DNA from: JACTMZ01 sp044359955
GTDB taxonomy: Bacteria; Verrucomicrobiota; Verrucomicrobiia; Chthoniobacterales; JACTMZ01
Reading direction: 5' to 3'
DNA: 60,091 bases
NCBI GenBank assembly: GCA_044359955.1
Contig: JBIKLF010000016.1
Coordinates: forward strand, 1 to 60,091
Below, in pieces: positions 39,390 to 48,411 of this stretch; positions within the stretch are counted from its first letter, which is position 1; every line of letters begins with the position of its first letter. The translations under genes and the position numbers were made by a program. Below the pieces are notes generated by a model, which saw nothing but the letters and a program-made list of their open reading frames with translations, had not been told where the DNA came from and searched no databases.

Positions 39390-42239
39390 CTACTGCGAGA
39401 GCAGTTGCTGAAACTCCGGCGTGCCGCGCACCATGGCATACATCGGGTCATTCGCGAGGGCGGACTTGGCCTGGATCCCGCCGAGTTGAACCGCCCGGCG
39501 GGCCGACTCGAGGAAAGAATTCATTTCGCGGTTGGCAAATTCGAAGCGGGCCAAGGCGAGCCAAACCCCCGCGTCGTTGGACATCACCGTGGCCAACCGG
39601 CGCGCCGGACCGAGACCCGCCTGCCACTGGCCGTTGCTGTTGCTGAAATCAACGGCGAACTTGAGGAAGTCCGGATTATCGCCAAAGGCCGCGGCCGACT
39701 TTTCGAGCTGTTGCCGGGCCGCATCGGGTTGTCCGGTTTCCATGTAGATACGGAGCAAGTTGGAAACGATCTCGGGATTTTGCGGATTCGCCGCCAATTC
39801 CCGTTGCAATGCGTCGATCTCACGGTCCGCCTCGCGCAACCGGGTGACCCGCTCCCGCGCCTTGGACACCCCACGGTTGTTCGGATCCCCCTCGACGGCA
39901 CGATCCCAAATCGCGGCCATCTCCTCCCAACGTTTTTGCGTCCGCAGGATATCACTCAAGGCCACGAGCGACTCCATGTTGTTCGGATGCAATTGCAACG
40001 CCTGACGATAAGCCCGCTCGGCCTCCGTCCACATCCGCCGCGCCCGGTAGAGGTTGCCCGTCGAATTGCGCAACTTGGAGAACGACCGCTTGGCATCGAA
40101 ATCCTCGTGGAAATTTTTGTCCGCCAACAACCGCTCGACGTAATCGTTCCAATAACGGAAATCCTCGGCTACCGCCTCCGGGGGCAGGGTCTCCAACGGT
40201 TCCTTGTTCAGCCGGTAGCTCAAGCCGTTGGGCACCGCGTAAAGATAGGTCCACTCCATGGGAAAACTTTCCTCGATGAAAAATTCCCGCTTGTCCTTGT
40301 TCTTCTCGAAAATCCACTGCGCGATGGCCGCGTGGTAAAGGATGCCGATATTCGGGTCCTGCGGATTGGCCCCGGGCGGCAGGTTTGTCGAAACATTACG
40401 CACGATCTCCATCAACTCCTGCTCGCTCGGCATGATCGTGTCGCCGACCGGATATTGCTGGTCGCGGCCCAGCCATTTTTGGAACCAGCCCTCCGCCTTC
40501 GGCCGGCCCGGCGCGTAATGATCGTGGATGTATTTCTGGTAAAACGCGTCGGCCAAGGCGTTCTGCGTGACAATGACCAGATCACGCCGGTCGAAATCCT
40601 CGTCCCGCCGGTGTTTCGCGTCCACGAAACTTTCCCCGAGAATCATATAGGTCGGCACAAACCGCCCCGGATCCGTGCCGCCGAACACAAAGGCGTCCTT
40701 CGGCAGGTCCTTCAGCATGTCATGTCCGTAGTGCCACCCGAACCAGTGGTCGCGCTGACTGCAGAGCGGCGCATTATGGATTCCCGTCCACAACGGCAAG
40801 AGCGGCAAGGCGTAGGCCGCATAACGCAGCGCCGGACGCGCCGACATCAGCCGCGCCAGCACGTAACCCGTGCCCGCCGCGCAGAGCAAAGCAAAGAACA
40901 AATAAGCGCTGCCATGGAATGGAAACTGCAACGACCACGAGTCAATGGAGGTGTCTGTCTCCTCGAGCAGCGGCACCAGAAAGGCCGTGAGAGCAAATCC
41001 GATGATAAGAAGATACAAAAAAACACGCTGGGCAAGCGGAAGCCGAAAAACCGCCAGCAAGGCTGCGAAAAAGGCAATGACCGACCAAACCGTGAAACTC
41101 TCGACCAGCTTTATCCAATAATGACTCACGAATTGCCGGAAGTTTTCCGATCGTGACAGCTTTTCAGGATCCTGAGGCTCAGGGACTCTCTCAGGGGCTG
41201 TCCCCATGGCTTTGCCGATCGTATTGAGAATCAGGCTGGATATGTTTGCGTAGGAGTATTGGGTGCGGTTGATGGAGTAAAAAAATCCCTCGGGCGTGCT
41301 CGTATAGCCCCAGTTCATGGGGGGATTGGTCGAAGAAGCGAGTGGCATGTAGGCATACGGCAAAAGGCCGAGTACAATTACTAGGGGCACCAGCAGCACG
41401 ACCCTCAGATCAGTCCGGCGCCACTTGAGCACCAGCAGGGTGATCAGAGCCATCATTGCGAAGTAGAAAAAACGCATGGCCGTCGACCAGGTGGTCGGGT
41501 CATTCGAGAGCCAGGCAAAGCCGAGGTAGACCAGCGCTCCACCGCCTACCGAGGCAACCAAAACATCCCAGAAAATCGAGCGACGCACGAGGAGCGGCAC
41601 GAGGAGCGGCAGCGGGGCAAGCGCCAACGTCAGGTGATGGTTCGTCATGCAAAGGGCAAAAGTGAAAAATGTCGCAAGAACTGGCAGGTCGCGCTCGGGG
41701 CGGCATACCCACCAGTAAAGAGAAATTACGAACAAACTCACGAGCAGGCCGTGGAGCGTGTAGACCTCGGCAATGACCGCCTGTGTCCAAAAAGAAATAC
41801 TGAAAGCGAACAAAAGACCGAAACTCACGGCGATCAGGCTGGCCACTATGGGCGGAACTTTCGATGGCTCTTCCCCGCCGCTCCACCAAGGCATCATCCA
41901 GCGCAGCATGCTCGAGGCCAGCAGAGTCGTTGCCCCAACGGCCAGAGCGCCGCACAGGCCGCTAAAAAGGTTGACCTCCCATGCGGTATTTCCCAGCGGC
42001 AGCAACTGGAACAGCCACGCCAGAATCGTCCAAAGCGGATAACCTGTCGGGTGCGGCACGCCGAAATGCTGCGCGGCGACGATGAACTCCCCGGAGTCGA
42101 GCAGACCGACGTTCGGCTGGGCCGTGTAAAAATAAACCGCGCCGCTGATGAGCGTGGTAACCAGCGCGGCCCACCAGTCGGCTTTGAGGAAAATAGGTGG
42201 CCGGTCGTCGGTTGCGGCGGGTTGGGAAGCGGCAGGCAT
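39390..42239 (-). CDS. DUF2723 membrane glycosyltransferase-like protein with TPR tail
   Basis: 949 residues from ATG 42239. The N-terminal half has about 10 membrane helices with the DUF2723 hallmark NVGLLDSGEFIVAAQHFGVPHPTGYPLW (shared with protein O-mannosyltransferase-like enzymes; the Asp in the first loop is the likely catalytic residue). A middle soluble region is followed by TPR-like helices (about residues 690-940, e.g. RARRMWTEAERAYRQALQLHPNN). Probably transfers a sugar from a lipid carrier outside the membrane. Acceptor unknown. Confidence 0.8.
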   Translation of the reverse strand: MPAASQPAATDDRPPIFLKADWWAALVTTLISGAVYFYTAQPNVGLLDSGEFIVAAQHFGVPHPTGYPLWTILAWLFQLLPLGNTAWEVNLFSGLCGALAVGATTLLASSMLRWMMPWWSGGEEPSKVPPIVASLIAVSFGLLFAFSISFWTQAVIAEVYTLHGLLVSLFVISLYWWVCRPERDLPVLATFFTFALCMTNHHLTLALAPLPLLVPLLVRRSIFWDVLVASVGGGALVYLGFAWLSNDPTTWSTAMRFFYFAMMALITLLVLKWRRTDLRVVLLVPLVIVLGLLPYAYMPLASSTNPPMNWGYTSTPEGFFYSINRTQYSYANISSLILNTIGKAMGTAPERVPEPQDPEKLSRSENFRQFVSHYWIKLVESFTVWSVIAFFAALLAVFRLPLAQRVFLYLLIIGFALTAFLVPLLEETDTSIDSWSLQFPFHGSAYLFFALLCAAGTGYVLARLMSARPALRYAAYALPLLPLWTGIHNAPLCSQRDHWFGWHYGHDMLKDLPKDAFVFGGTDPGRFVPTYMILGESFVDAKHRRDEDFDRRDLVIVTQNALADAFYQKYIHDHYAPGRPKAEGWFQKWLGRDQQYPVGDTIMPSEQELMEIVRNVSTNLPPGANPQDPNIGILYHAAIAQWIFEKNKDKREFFIEESFPMEWTYLYAVPNGLSYRLNKEPLETLPPEAVAEDFRYWNDYVERLLADKNFHEDFDAKRSFSKLRNSTGNLYRARRMWTEAERAYRQALQLHPNNMESLVALSDILRTQKRWEEMAAIWDRAVEGDPNNRGVSKARERVTRLREADREIDALQRELAANPQNPEIVSNLLRIYMETGQPDAARQQLEKSAAAFGDNPDFLKFAVDFSNSNGQWQAGLGPARRLATVMSNDAGVWLALARFEFANREMNSFLESARRAVQLGGIQAKSALANDPMYAMVRGTPEFQQLLSQ

Positions 42240-42564
42240 GGTGGGGTTTAACCTGGGAGCAAACACGTTTCCGGTCCGCGACACAAGCCTTCCACCAGTG
42301 GCAAAAACAGCCGATTGTCAGGTGGATCGCGATGTCCCTATCGCGATTTCCTGAGTAAAATGTCTCGCCGCGTCAGCGCAATCCACCCTCCCTTTTGGTC
42401 AAAGATACAGCTCGTGGGTTAGTCGCGTGGGAAACGCCGATGCTACATACCGTAGCGACATTCTGCGACCATCGGAACCGGGCTCGCTCAAGTTTGCCCT
42501 CGGCTTCGTCTCGCGCTGTCTACAGTGCGTTCCTGCTCAGGCATCTCGCCCTCAGCCTTCTCTT
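42240..42564. other. Gene-free spacer with a small hairpin
   Basis: Between the divergently oriented DUF2723 gene start and the def stop on the same strand. I see an inverted repeat atcgcgat (42326-42333) / atcgcgat (42340-42347) with loop gtccct and otherwise no coding signal. It should hold the promoter of the DUF2723 gene, but no convincing -35/-10 pair stands out. Confidence 0.5.
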
Positions 42565-43116
42565 CTAGCCCGCCATTCCCACTGCCATCTGGTGCAACTC
42601 ATCGGCTACCCGCTTCCTCTCTGCGGCATCCAGACGATCGATGAAAAGAATGCCATCCAAGTGGTCCACCTCATGCTGCAGGGCCCGTGCCAACAACCCT
42701 TCGGCCTCGAACTCGACGACTTGGCCGTCGAGGTCGAGGGCGCGCGCTTTGACCACGGCCGGACGATCCACCTCGCCATAGATTCCCGGAATGCTCAGGC
42801 ACGCCTCGCTGCAGACCTCGCGCGTGCCGGACAATTCGATCTCTGGGTTTATAAGGATCATCGGCATGTGTTTGTGCACCGACCGCGATTTGCCTCCGAT
42901 GCGAAGGACACTGGGACGTTTCTTCGCCTCGCGCGTGTCGATGACAACAATACGCCGCGTCACACCCACCTGGTTGGCGGCTAATCCGCACCCATCGTGC
43001 GCATACATAGTCTCCAGCATATCGTCGGCAAGACGAATGAGAGATTCATCCGCCTTGGCGACGACCTCAGCACGGGCGCGCAGCGCCGGATGTCCAAGTT
43101 TGACGACAGAAAGCAT
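42565..43116 (-). CDS. def: Peptide deformylase
   Basis: 183 residues from ATG 43116 (MLSVVKLGHPALRARA). Motif 1 GCGLAANQVG, motif 3 QHEVDHLDG (metal His/Glu) and motif 2 ACLSIPG are visible. Motif 2 is EACLS where EGCLS is the rule; the metal Cys is kept, so activity is probably retained. Removes the formyl group from nascent proteins. Confidence 0.92.
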   Translation of the reverse strand: MLSVVKLGHPALRARAEVVAKADESLIRLADDMLETMYAHDGCGLAANQVGVTRRIVVIDTREAKKRPSVLRIGGKSRSVHKHMPMILINPEIELSGTREVCSEACLSIPGIYGEVDRPAVVKARALDLDGQVVEFEAEGLLARALQHEVDHLDGILFIDRLDAAERKRVADELHQMAVGMAG

Positions 43117-43162
43117 TGGCAATTACCACGAAATCACGAGTTAGACGCAAAATTCGCCATGT

Positions 43163-44032
43163 CTATGGCAGATGCAAATCGCTTGGAGAAATACCCTTGA
43201 GAGCCACCAAGTTAGCGTAAATTCGCCCGGGGTTTCCGTGGATGGCGTCGTGGAGGTCATTTATCGGGACGAGCCGTCTGGACTTGGGGGCGTAGAGTTT
43301 CAAGCCTGCTGCATCCAAATCGCCGAGAAACTGCTCGGGTGGGGACCCTGCCTGCCTCAGCCCATGAGGCCAGAACTCAAACATCAGGATACACCGGTCG
43401 CTTGCGGATAAAACGCCCGCCGCGCCGCGGAGAACCAGACCCTCGTGCCCTTGCACGTCCATTTTGAGGAAGTCGATCCGGTTGATGCGATTTCGCGCGC
43501 AGATCGAGTCCAGTGTCTCCGTTTCGACGACGCTGCGACCGACGCACAGGGAGTCTGGGTGAAGGCGGTTATCCCCTTTGTTATCGAGATTCTGGTAGAG
43601 GGTTGTCTTTCCACCGCAGTCACTTGCCGCCACCGGACAGACAACAACATGAGCAGGGGCACCTTTGCGGAGGTTCTCTTTGATTGTCTGTTCGAGGTAA
43701 ACGCGACTTTCCTCGTGCGGCTCAATGCAAAGCACTGTCGAGCGAGAATCAGAGCGGGACAAGGCGAGACCCGTGTACAACCCTACGTTGGCCCCAACAT
43801 CGACAAACACGCTGTCTGGACGATAGTTGGAGGAAAAAAAATCGAGTTCCCAATGCTCGTAGACGCCGAAGAGAACTCCGGCGGAAATTACCGGGTCCGA
43901 GGGATTTAGAAATATAGTAGCGCCATTAACCTTTGTTGTTCTCGGCAAGAGAGCCTTGAGAACAGCGTTCGTAAGCAGCCGCAGCGGTTTGGGCTTGAGA
44001 AGAACGGTGTAAGTAAATTCTGAGATGGACAT
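43163..44032 (-). CDS. FkbM-family methyltransferase
   Basis: 289 residues from ATG 44032; a GTG at 44056 is also in frame. SAM-binding VFVDVGANVGLYTGLAL, acidic VLCIEPHEE, and the family stretch TLDSICARNRINRIDFLKMDVQGHEGLVLRGA are present. FkbM enzymes O-methylate sugars or polyketides. Base composition is visibly less GC-rich than its neighbours, which with its isolated position suggests acquisition, possibly linked to surface glycan modification. Confidence 0.85.
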   Translation of the reverse strand: MSISEFTYTVLLKPKPLRLLTNAVLKALLPRTTKVNGATIFLNPSDPVISAGVLFGVYEHWELDFFSSNYRPDSVFVDVGANVGLYTGLALSRSDSRSTVLCIEPHEESRVYLEQTIKENLRKGAPAHVVVCPVAASDCGGKTTLYQNLDNKGDNRLHPDSLCVGRSVVETETLDSICARNRINRIDFLKMDVQGHEGLVLRGAAGVLSASDRCILMFEFWPHGLRQAGSPPEQFLGDLDAAGLKLYAPKSRRLVPINDLHDAIHGNPGRIYANLVALKGISPSDLHLP

Positions 44033-44115
44033 GTCGGGGTAGTAATAGCGCGTCACCCTACACCTCTACCTGCACAGGGCAACACAGTTAAACACAGTGA
44101 AGTTTGAATGTAAGA

Positions 44116-44535
44116 CTAGCCATCCGGCGGTCGGGCAAAGGCCGGGAGATTGCGGATCCCCGCATCACGCAGCGCATCGATGATCCGCACGATGACGCGA
44201 AAAGGGACGCCTTCGTCGGCCTGCAGCGCGATCCCGCGTGCCGGGTCCGCTTCGTTGACCCGCCGCAGCTCCGCGGCCAGCGCTTCCAAGGTCACCGGCT
44301 GACCGTCCAGTTGCAATGTCTGCTCGTCTTTCACCTCGAGGAGGAACGGTTCTTCCTTCGTCTCGGCCGCCGCGGCGGCTTTCGATTCAGGCAGCGCGAT
44401 CTTCAACTGCGGCTGGGTTTTTTTGAAGGTCGTCGTGACGATGAAAAAGATGAGCAGGATGGCCAGGATGTCGATGAGCGAAACAATGACCAAGACCGGC
44501 GGCCGCCGCTTCCTCGTGTAAAAACCTGCACCCAC
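44116..44535 (-). CDS. exbD: ExbD/TolR-family transport protein
   Basis: 139 residues from a GTG start. One N-terminal membrane helix carries the conserved Asp (VSLIDILAILLIFFIVTTTF), followed by a periplasmic domain (PLESK..., VTLEALAAELRRVNE, VPFRVIVRIIDALRDAGI). Works with ExbB and TonB to use the proton gradient for outer-membrane transport. Starts 6 bases after exbB. Confidence 0.88.
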   Translation of the reverse strand: MGAGFYTRKRRPPVLVIVSLIDILAILLIFFIVTTTFKKTQPQLKIALPESKAAAAAETKEEPFLLEVKDEQTLQLDGQPVTLEALAAELRRVNEADPARGIALQADEGVPFRVIVRIIDALRDAGIRNLPAFARPPDG

Positions 44536-44541
44536 GGCCGT

Positions 44542-45174
44542 TTACCGGTTCTCGGGATAGCACTTGGCCAGAAGGTCGGCCACCACTCCCTCCATGCTGA
44601 CGGCCATGGTTTCGATCTTTCGCTGGAAATAGTTGTGCGCCACCAGGCTCGGGGCGGCCACCGCCAATCCGACAATCGTCGTGTTCAAAGCCTCGGCGAT
44701 GCCGCGCGCCACCGCAATCGGGTCGCCCACGCCGGCCCCGCCACCGAGATTGGCAAAGACACTGACCAATCCGGAAAGAGTTCCGAGCAGGCCGAGCAAA
44801 GGCGCCACACCGGTCGTCATTTCCAGCACGGCCATCCCGCTTTCCATCCGCACCACTTCATGACGTGCCCTCACCTGCACCGCTTCGACATTTTCCTGCC
44901 GCGGCCAGTTGAGGTGACGGAGACAGACCGAAATAATGCGCCCGAGCGGCGAATTGCTGCGCTGCGCCATGGCGGTGACAACCTGCAACGAGTCACCGGG
45001 CTGCAGAGCGTCGACCGCCGCCTCCACGTCGGGCGGAATAATCAGGTTTTCCCGCAGCGCGAAGCCGCGCAGGAGGATCACCGTGCCGGCCACGATGGAA
45101 AGGAGCAGCAAGAGCAGCATAAAAAAGCCGCCGCGCACGAAAAAATCCAACGCTCCCTGCAATGCCTCGGTCAT
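44542..45174 (-). CDS. exbB: ExbB/TolQ-family proton channel protein
   Basis: 210 residues, ATG 45174 (MTEALQGALDFFVRGGFFMLLL). Three membrane helices; the family core GVAPLLGLLGTLSGLVSVFANL and ARGIAEALNTTIVGLAVAAPSLVAHNYF is clear. The gene begins one base after the tonB stop, so expression is tightly linked. Confidence 0.9.
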   Translation of the reverse strand: MTEALQGALDFFVRGGFFMLLLLLLSIVAGTVILLRGFALRENLIIPPDVEAAVDALQPGDSLQVVTAMAQRSNSPLGRIISVCLRHLNWPRQENVEAVQVRARHEVVRMESGMAVLEMTTGVAPLLGLLGTLSGLVSVFANLGGGAGVGDPIAVARGIAEALNTTIVGLAVAAPSLVAHNYFQRKIETMAVSMEGVVADLLAKCYPENR

Positions 45175-45175
45175 G

Positions 45176-46150
45176 TCAATTGGTGATGATGCTGAAGGTG
45201 TAGTCGATTTCGATCTGCCCGCCTTCCAAGGTCGGCAGGATATCAGGCGGGATCGGTGGGATATCGGCCGAGAGGATAGACTCGACCGTGACGATTTCAA
45301 AACTTTCGTTCGAGCTGTTCGCGAGGATCCGCGGACGGCGTGCTTTGCCGTTGCGGTCGATGATGAAGACCACCGATACGGTTCCGTAGCTGAAGAGGTC
45401 CATGCGCGAGCCGATATGATGATACCAACTCGACCCGATAGCGTCGCTGATCGCCTTCCGGTAGCGACCCAGCGGGGTGGACAAGGCGGCCACGGCGGAC
45501 TTGCCGCGATTGCTCACGCTGCCGCTCAGGCGGGTCGGACGCGCTTGGCGTTGATAGGATGGCCTTGAGGGTGGCGGGGCAGGCGGCGGCTTGCGCTCGA
45601 GCGGTTCCTCCTTTTTGGCCGGCGGCGCGCTGGCCATGAGTGCGTCGGCCTCCACCGGTTCGGGCTTTTCTTCCTCCGGCTGGGTCTCTTGCGGCTGCTC
45701 GGGCTGCGGAGGTTGGGGCGGTGCCGGCTCCGAAGGCGGTGTCTCGGGCGCCGGCGGCGCCTGGTCGACCTTGGCCAACGCCAACTCCTGCTGCTCGAGT
45801 TCGAGAAAATCCTGCTTCCGGCCGTCCTGCGAAGGCAGCGGCTCCGCGCCCGTGGCCACGTCGGGCGAAGCGGCCGCCGTGTCACGATCCGATTCGAAGA
45901 GAGCCTGCTCGGGCGGCTTCTCCGCCTCCGGCGCCGAAGTGTCGACAAACTTCGGTTGCGGCGGCTGCGGGGGGGGCTGAATGATGGTGATTTCGATTTC
46001 CTCCACCGGCTCGGGAGGCGCCTCCAGCCCGAGGATGGTAAACCAGGCGGCCGTGAGAATGATCAACGCGTGAGCCAGCAGGGACAAAAGCAAAGCCCAG
46101 CCCGTGCGGCGCCGCAGCTTTCGCCGCTCCTTCGTTCGCGTTCCGCTCAC
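45176..46150 (-). CDS. tonB: TonB-like energy transducer
   Basis: 324 residues from GTG 46150, which overlaps the ogg stop as GTGA. An N-terminal anchor helix (TGWALLLSLLAHALIILTAAWF), a long Pro/Glu/Lys-rich periplasmic spacer (about residues 60-225) and a TonB C-terminal domain (YRKAISDAIGSSWYHHI...GTVSVVFIIDRNGKARRPRI) are present. The upstream part of the longer frame, through ogg, is a shadow. Organisation tonB-exbB-exbD indicates a complete energiser. Confidence 0.85.
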   Translation of the reverse strand: MSGTRTKERRKLRRRTGWALLLSLLAHALIILTAAWFTILGLEAPPEPVEEIEITIIQPPPQPPQPKFVDTSAPEAEKPPEQALFESDRDTAAASPDVATGAEPLPSQDGRKQDFLELEQQELALAKVDQAPPAPETPPSEPAPPQPPQPEQPQETQPEEEKPEPVEADALMASAPPAKKEEPLERKPPPAPPPSRPSYQRQARPTRLSGSVSNRGKSAVAALSTPLGRYRKAISDAIGSSWYHHIGSRMDLFSYGTVSVVFIIDRNGKARRPRILANSSNESFEIVTVESILSADIPPIPPDILPTLEGGQIEIDYTFSIITN

Positions 46151-46971
46151 GCGCGCATCCTCCGTTCGGTCATGCGCGCATGATGAAAAAGGTATTGCTG
46201 CGCGTAACCCGCATGCGGACCGAACCGCGAGGCCAACCTCCGCTCCAAAGCGAGCGGCGTCGGTTTCTGGCGTCCGCGCCAGTAGCTCCGGCGCATGATG
46301 CGCGCAATCCAGGTGTCGACCGGAAAGGCCGACAGACGGCCAAAACCAAAAAGCATGGCGCAATTGGCCACCTTGCGTCCCACCCCGGGCAAGGTGCACA
46401 GCGCCTCGCGCAGGTCGCCGTCGTCCAGAGCCTCCCACGCGGTCAATTCGGCCTGGCCCGAGGCCACGCGTTCCGCGGTGGCCTGCAAATTTTTCGCGCG
46501 ATAGCCCAAACCGCAGGCCCGCAATTCGTTCTCGGAAGCCGCGGCCAGCCGCGCTGGCTCCGGATACGCCCGCCACCCGGATCCCGGCACGGCGCGCCCG
46601 AACCGCTCGCGCAAGGCGAAGGACATTTGCCGGATATGGACGACCTGCTTCATCGATGAGGTAATAAAGGTGGCCAGGCACTCCCAGGCCGGCTGCCGGA
46701 GTATCCGCAGGCCCCGACAAAAGTCCAAGGCCGCAAGCATCGTCTCATCCTGCGGAAAACCCGCATAAACCTCCGCCAGATCGTGGTCCATTCCGAAATA
46801 CCGCGCCACCCGCGGCCCGTCCCCGCGCACCACCTCGAGCTGTCCTCCCTCCCCGCGCACCACCGCCAACTCGTCCCCAATCAATCCCTCCCAAGCCCCG
46901 TCCGCCCTCTCCGTCCAATGAAACACCTGCCCGCATTCCAACGTCGCACGCAGATTGATTTCCGCCTCCAT
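46147..46971 (-). CDS. 8-oxoguanine DNA glycosylase-like protein
   Basis: 274 residues from ATG 46971. The N-terminal OGG domain (LRATLECGQVFHWTERADGAW) and HhH-GPD core are present, including LCTLPGVGRKVANCAMLFGFG with the catalytic Lys and AFPVDTWIARIM with the catalytic Asp. Removes 8-oxoguanine from DNA. It lacks an iron-sulfur tail, as OGG1-type enzymes do. Coupled by overlap to tonB. Confidence 0.85.
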   Translation of the reverse strand: MEAEINLRATLECGQVFHWTERADGAWEGLIGDELAVVRGEGGQLEVVRGDGPRVARYFGMDHDLAEVYAGFPQDETMLAALDFCRGLRILRQPAWECLATFITSSMKQVVHIRQMSFALRERFGRAVPGSGWRAYPEPARLAAASENELRACGLGYRAKNLQATAERVASGQAELTAWEALDDGDLREALCTLPGVGRKVANCAMLFGFGRLSAFPVDTWIARIMRRSYWRGRQKPTPLALERRLASRFGPHAGYAQQYLFHHARMTERRMRA

Positions 46972-47003
46972 GCTCCTTGCTCCATGCACGCGCCTTCGGC
47001 GCG

Positions 47004-47477
47004 TCACATCAACTTCACCGGCACGAAAAATTGCAGCGTGCCCCTTCCCGTGCCAAGGCCCTGCGAAGCATCGATGCCCATGAGCAGAGCCTTGCGCACC
47101 CGCAACGCCTGCACGTTGTCCATCCCGAGCAAGGCCGCGGCCAGACCACCCAGATCCGGCTGGTGCCCCACCAGCATCACCGAGGGAAACTTCGCGTAAG
47201 CCTTCAGCTCATCCATCGCCGCCCAAGGATCCATCCCGCACTCCGCCCACGGCACTTCGATCAGTTCGGCGCCGGGCAAACTTTTCGCGACCAACTTCGC
47301 CGTCTGCACAGCGCGCGTGACCGGACTCGATAAAATAACCGCCGGCTCGATGCCTTGCCGCTGGCAAAACTTCCCGACCCGCAAAGCCTGCTCGTCGCCC
47401 TTCGGCGTGAGCCGGCGCGCCTGATCACTCGCGGCAAGCATCTCGGCTTCCGCGTGCCGGAGCAGATAAATCAACAT
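47004..47477 (-). CDS. sixA: SixA-type phosphohistidine phosphatase
   Basis: 157 residues, histidine-phosphatase superfamily: catalytic RHAEAE at the N-terminus (LIYLLRHAEAE), LSSPVTRAVQTA and the second His in VMLVGHQPDLGG. SixA dephosphorylates phosphohistidine in signalling or PTS proteins. Begins 3 bases after fabG. Confidence 0.88.
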   Translation of the reverse strand: MLIYLLRHAEAEMLAASDQARRLTPKGDEQALRVGKFCQRQGIEPAVILSSPVTRAVQTAKLVAKSLPGAELIEVPWAECGMDPWAAMDELKAYAKFPSVMLVGHQPDLGGLAAALLGMDNVQALRVRKALLMGIDASQGLGTGRGTLQFFVPVKLM

Positions 47478-47480
47478 GGC

Positions 47481-48230
47481 TTACATTACCATCCCGCCAT
47501 CCACCACCAGCGTCTGGCCCGTCACGTAGCCCGCCTCGGCCCCGGCAAGGAAGGCCACTGCCGCGGCGATGTCCTCCGGCGCGCCGAAGCGCCCCAGCGG
47601 GATGCGCCCGACAACGGCGGTGCGGATGTTTTCGGGCAGAACATTGGTCATGTCTGTCTCGATAAAGCCCGGCGCCACGGCGTTGACCGTGATTCCGCGG
47701 CCGGACAACTCCCTGGCGATTGTTTTGGTCAGGCCAATGAGCCCCGCCTTGCTCGCCGCGTAGTTGGCTTGACCCGCATTGCCCATAATACCGCTGACCG
47801 AGCTGATATTGATGATCCGCCCGCTGCGCTGTTTGACCATCGGGCGTTGCACCGCGCGGATAAAATTGAAGGCGCCCTTCAAATTGGTGTCCATCACCAC
47901 GTCCCAGTCGTCGCTGCTCATGCGCATACTCAGCCCGTCGCGCGTCACCCCGGCATTGTTGACCAAGATATCAACCTTTCCAAAATCCCGGAAAATCACA
48001 TCGGCCAATTCCTGCACCGCCGAGAAATCCGCCACGTCCACCGCGTAGGCTCTGGCCGCGCCCGGATGCGCCGTATTGATCGCCTCCGCCGTCTTGCCCG
48101 CATTGGCTTCGGTGCGGCTGATCACCGCCACCTTCGCACCCTCGTCCGCCAACTTCTTGGCAATGGCCTCGCCGATCCCGCGACCAGCCCCCGTCACCAC
48201 CGCCACTTGTCCGTCAAATCGTTTGCTCAT
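47481..48230 (-). CDS. fabG: 3-oxoacyl-[ACP] reductase
   Basis: 249 residues from ATG 48230. NADP-binding VTGAGRGIGEA, NNAG, catalytic Ser in ISSVSGIMG and the YAASK Tyr/Lys pair, with the FabG-typical GFIETDMT. Reduces 3-oxoacyl-ACP in fatty acid elongation. It heads an apparent run fabG-sixA-ogg-tonB-exbB-exbD on the minus strand. Confidence 0.93.
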   Translation of the reverse strand: MSKRFDGQVAVVTGAGRGIGEAIAKKLADEGAKVAVISRTEANAGKTAEAINTAHPGAARAYAVDVADFSAVQELADVIFRDFGKVDILVNNAGVTRDGLSMRMSSDDWDVVMDTNLKGAFNFIRAVQRPMVKQRSGRIINISSVSGIMGNAGQANYAASKAGLIGLTKTIARELSGRGITVNAVAPGFIETDMTNVLPENIRTAVVGRIPLGRFGAPEDIAAAVAFLAGAEAGYVTGQTLVVDGGMVM

Positions 48231-48382
48231 AAACGACAAGGAAACACCATCCGCCCCCAACCGCGCAAACCCTATCCGTCCTGCGGAGCGCCCGCGCGGC
48301 TGTGTCCGATAATTCGCAAATCCGTTGCTTCCACCCGCCCGCTGCGAAAGACTCCCGTAACTCTTTCCGTCACTCACCACCT

Positions 48383-48406
48383 ACTGAACACTGAAAACTG
48401 AAAACT
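48383..48406. repeat. aacactgaaaactgaaaact repeat before the LolC-type gene
   Basis: The word aacactgaaaactgaaaact recurs at 52914-52934 just upstream of slyD, and inverted at 52836-52864. Both direct copies end less than 15 bases from a start codon. Confidence 0.7.
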
Positions 48407-48411
48407 TAAGT

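Noticed and set aside
46151..46720. Upstream extension of the TonB frame
   Set aside because: It overlaps ogg out of frame and has shadow composition; the GTGA overlap at 46147-46150 is a better start.
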